Below, in pieces: positions 62,866 through 64,000 of a DNA stretch of 64,000 bases. The stretch is from Paraburkholderia sp. CNPSo 3272 (GTDB lineage: Bacteria > Pseudomonadota > Gammaproteobacteria > Burkholderiales > Burkholderiaceae), in assembly GCF_024206495.1 (NCBI RefSeq), contig NZ_JAMBPQ010000008.1, forward strand, positions 62,001-126,000, in the 5' to 3' direction. A program made the translations under genes and the position numbers. The notes under the pieces are model-generated. The model saw only the letters and a program-made list of their open reading frames with translations, did no database searches and was not told where the DNA came from. Numbering within the stretch: the first letter of the stretch is position 1; every line of letters starts with the position of its first letter.

Positions 62866-64000
62866 TCAGGCCTGCTCCGGATGCTTCCTGTCCCGATGGT
62901 GGTCCGCGGCAAGGAACATATACATCGCAGGCACGACGAACAGCGTGAACAGCGTGCCGATCGACATCCCCGTGAAGATCACGAGTCCCATCGCGTTGCG
63001 GCCGGCCGCGCCCGCACCCGATGCGATCACGAGCGGCACGACGCCCAGCACCATCGCGGCCGTCGTCATCAGGATCGGCCGCAAGCGCACGCCCGCCGCT
63101 TCTTCGAGCGCTTCGCGCTTGCCGCGCCCCGCGCGTTGCAGTTCATTAGCGAACTGCACGATCAGAATGCCGTGCTTGCTGACGAGGCCCATCAGCGTGA
63201 CGAGTCCCACTTGCGTGTAAATGTTGAGCGTCGTGAGTCCCACGTTGATGAAGATCAGCGCGCCGAACAGCGCCATCGGCACCGACACGAGAATCACGAC
63301 CGGATCGCGAAAGCTCTCGAACTGAGCGGCGAGCGCGAGAAACACGATGATCGTCGCCAGCAGCAGCGTGGTCACGAAGCCGCCGGACTCCTGCACGAAT
63401 TGTCGCGACAAACCGGAATAATCGGCCGTGTATCCCGCCGGCGCGACGTCGATGGTGGCATTGCGCAGGAAGTCGAGCACTTCGCTCTGCGAGATGCCCG
63501 GCGCGAGCACGCCGGAAATCGTGGCCGAATTCAGCTGCTGGAAGTGATTGATCGACTCGGGGACGACGTTGCGTTTCAGATGCGTGACCGTCGATGCGGG
63601 AATCACACTGCCATCGGGCGTGCGCAAGTAATAATCGAGCACTTGCGAGGGGTTCAGCCGGTCCGTTTGCAGTACCTGCGGAATCACCTTGTACGAGCGG
63701 CCGGCAATCGAAAAGTAGTTGACGAAGTTCCCGCCGAGCGCCGCGCCCAGCGTCTGCCCGACATCGCTTTGCGTGAGGCCGAGAGAAGCGACTTTGTCGC
63801 GGTCCACGAGCAACACGCTTTCCGGCTTGTCGATCTTCAGATCGCTGTCGACGAAGAAGAACATGCCGCTTGCGCGCGCCTTTTGCAGCACGGCTTGCGA
63901 CACTTCGTTGAGGTTCTCGAACGGCTCCGTCGTGCTGATGACGAATTGCACGGGCAGTCCTTGCGCGCCCGGCAGGGGCGGAAACTGAAATGCGGCGACA
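62866..64000 (-). CDS. RND multidrug efflux transporter, inner-membrane subunit, C-terminal part
   Basis: About 377 residues of an RND pump; the gene runs off the right edge, so the N-terminal half and the start are missing. The large periplasmic loop is seen first (QGLPVQFVISTTEPFENLNE and LVDRDKVASLGLTQSDVGQT), then the last helices with LAAQFESFRDPVVILVSVPM, VGLVTLMGLVSKHGILIVQF and RLRPILMTTAAMVLGVVPLV. The last stretches are typical of MexF/MdtC-like proton-driven drug pumps. It ends with HHRDRKHPEQA. Confidence 0.92.
   Translation of the reverse strand, partial: VAAFQFPPLPGAQGLPVQFVISTTEPFENLNEVSQAVLQKARASGMFFFVDSDLKIDKPESVLLVDRDKVASLGLTQSDVGQTLGAALGGNFVNYFSIAGRSYKVIPQVLQTDRLNPSQVLDYYLRTPDGSVIPASTVTHLKRNVVPESINHFQQLNSATISGVLAPGISQSEVLDFLRNATIDVAPAGYTADYSGLSRQFVQESGGFVTTLLLATIIVFLALAAQFESFRDPVVILVSVPMALFGALIFINVGLTTLNIYTQVGLVTLMGLVSKHGILIVQFANELQRAGRGKREALEEAAGVRLRPILMTTAAMVLGVVPLVIASGAGAAGRNAMGLVIFTGMSIGTLFTLFVVPAMYMFLAADHHRDRKHPEQA

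Noticed and set aside
1..64000. CRISPR arrays, prophage, insertion sequences, tRNA or rRNA genes
   Set aside because: No regularly spaced direct repeats, integrase or transposase motifs, cloverleaf sequences or rRNA signatures were seen; the only large repeat is the palindrome at 19.4-19.9 kb.

Overview
The window looks like part of a chromosome from a Burkholderiales betaproteobacterium, probably Paraburkholderia, Burkholderia or a close relative. The evidence is high GC with NNG/NNC-rich codons, a Burkholderia-type trimeric porin, many IclR, GntR, LysR and MocR regulators beside catabolic operons, a second-copy-like infA/rpsU pair, and a hairpin repeat (a CCTACTTTCTTTGC stem) of a kind common in this group. 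No phage, insertion sequence, tRNA, rRNA or CRISPR array was seen.

0-5.7 kb: a ribose-family sugar ABC transporter (start of the binding protein cut by the left edge, permease, double ATPase) with a divergent FadR-type GntR regulator. Next come an HxlR regulator divergent from an NmrA-like oxidoreductase and a DoxX-like membrane protein.

5.7-37.3 kb: a C2-sulfonate catabolic island. A taurine/sulfonate-type ABC importer is divergent from a TauR-like MocR regulator. Then follow an NTF2-fold protein (candidate TauX), xsc, pta and a TauE-type exporter. On the other strand lie an orphan cobS/cobT-like pair with an APC permease and an FAD oxidoreductase (candidate TauY). A three-gene isethionate cluster (IclR, GMC dehydrogenase, MFS) and a sulfoacetate cluster (sauR divergent from sauSTU) come next. 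A three-subunit molybdenum enzyme closes the island and is best read as the quinone-linked sulfite dehydrogenase SoeABC. Together these genes would bring taurine, isethionate and sulfoacetate to sulfoacetaldehyde or its immediate precursor, cleave it with Xsc to acetyl phosphate and sulfite, convert acetyl phosphate to acetyl-CoA with Pta, and oxidise or export the sulfite.

37.4-39 kb: a NUDIX hydrolase and a RES-Xre type II toxin-antitoxin pair with a perfect inverted repeat around its -10 box.

39.6-52 kb: the least familiar part. It holds a porin, an MFS carrier flanked by two near-duplicate HutC-type GntR regulators, and a tightly overlapped operon of LeuC/LeuD-like hydro-lyase subunits, HyuB, HyuA, an isochorismatase-fold protein lacking the catalytic cysteine, a decayed flavoprotein fragment and a PEP-mutase/isocitrate-lyase family lyase. 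Four copies of a roughly 70-bp promoter-operator element tie the porin, both regulators and the carrier together. I propose that it degrades a cyclic imide or lactam through a substituted maleate and malate; the substrate is unknown.

52-57 kb: an SDR divergent from a TetR regulator, and a LysR / HAD hydrolase / PLP D-amino-acid enzyme / RidA cluster. 57-64 kb: rpsU, infA, cspA, a GNAT acetyltransferase, argC divergent from a LysR regulator, several small proteins (one-helix membrane protein, FmdB zinc ribbon), and the C-terminal part of an RND efflux pump cut by the right edge.
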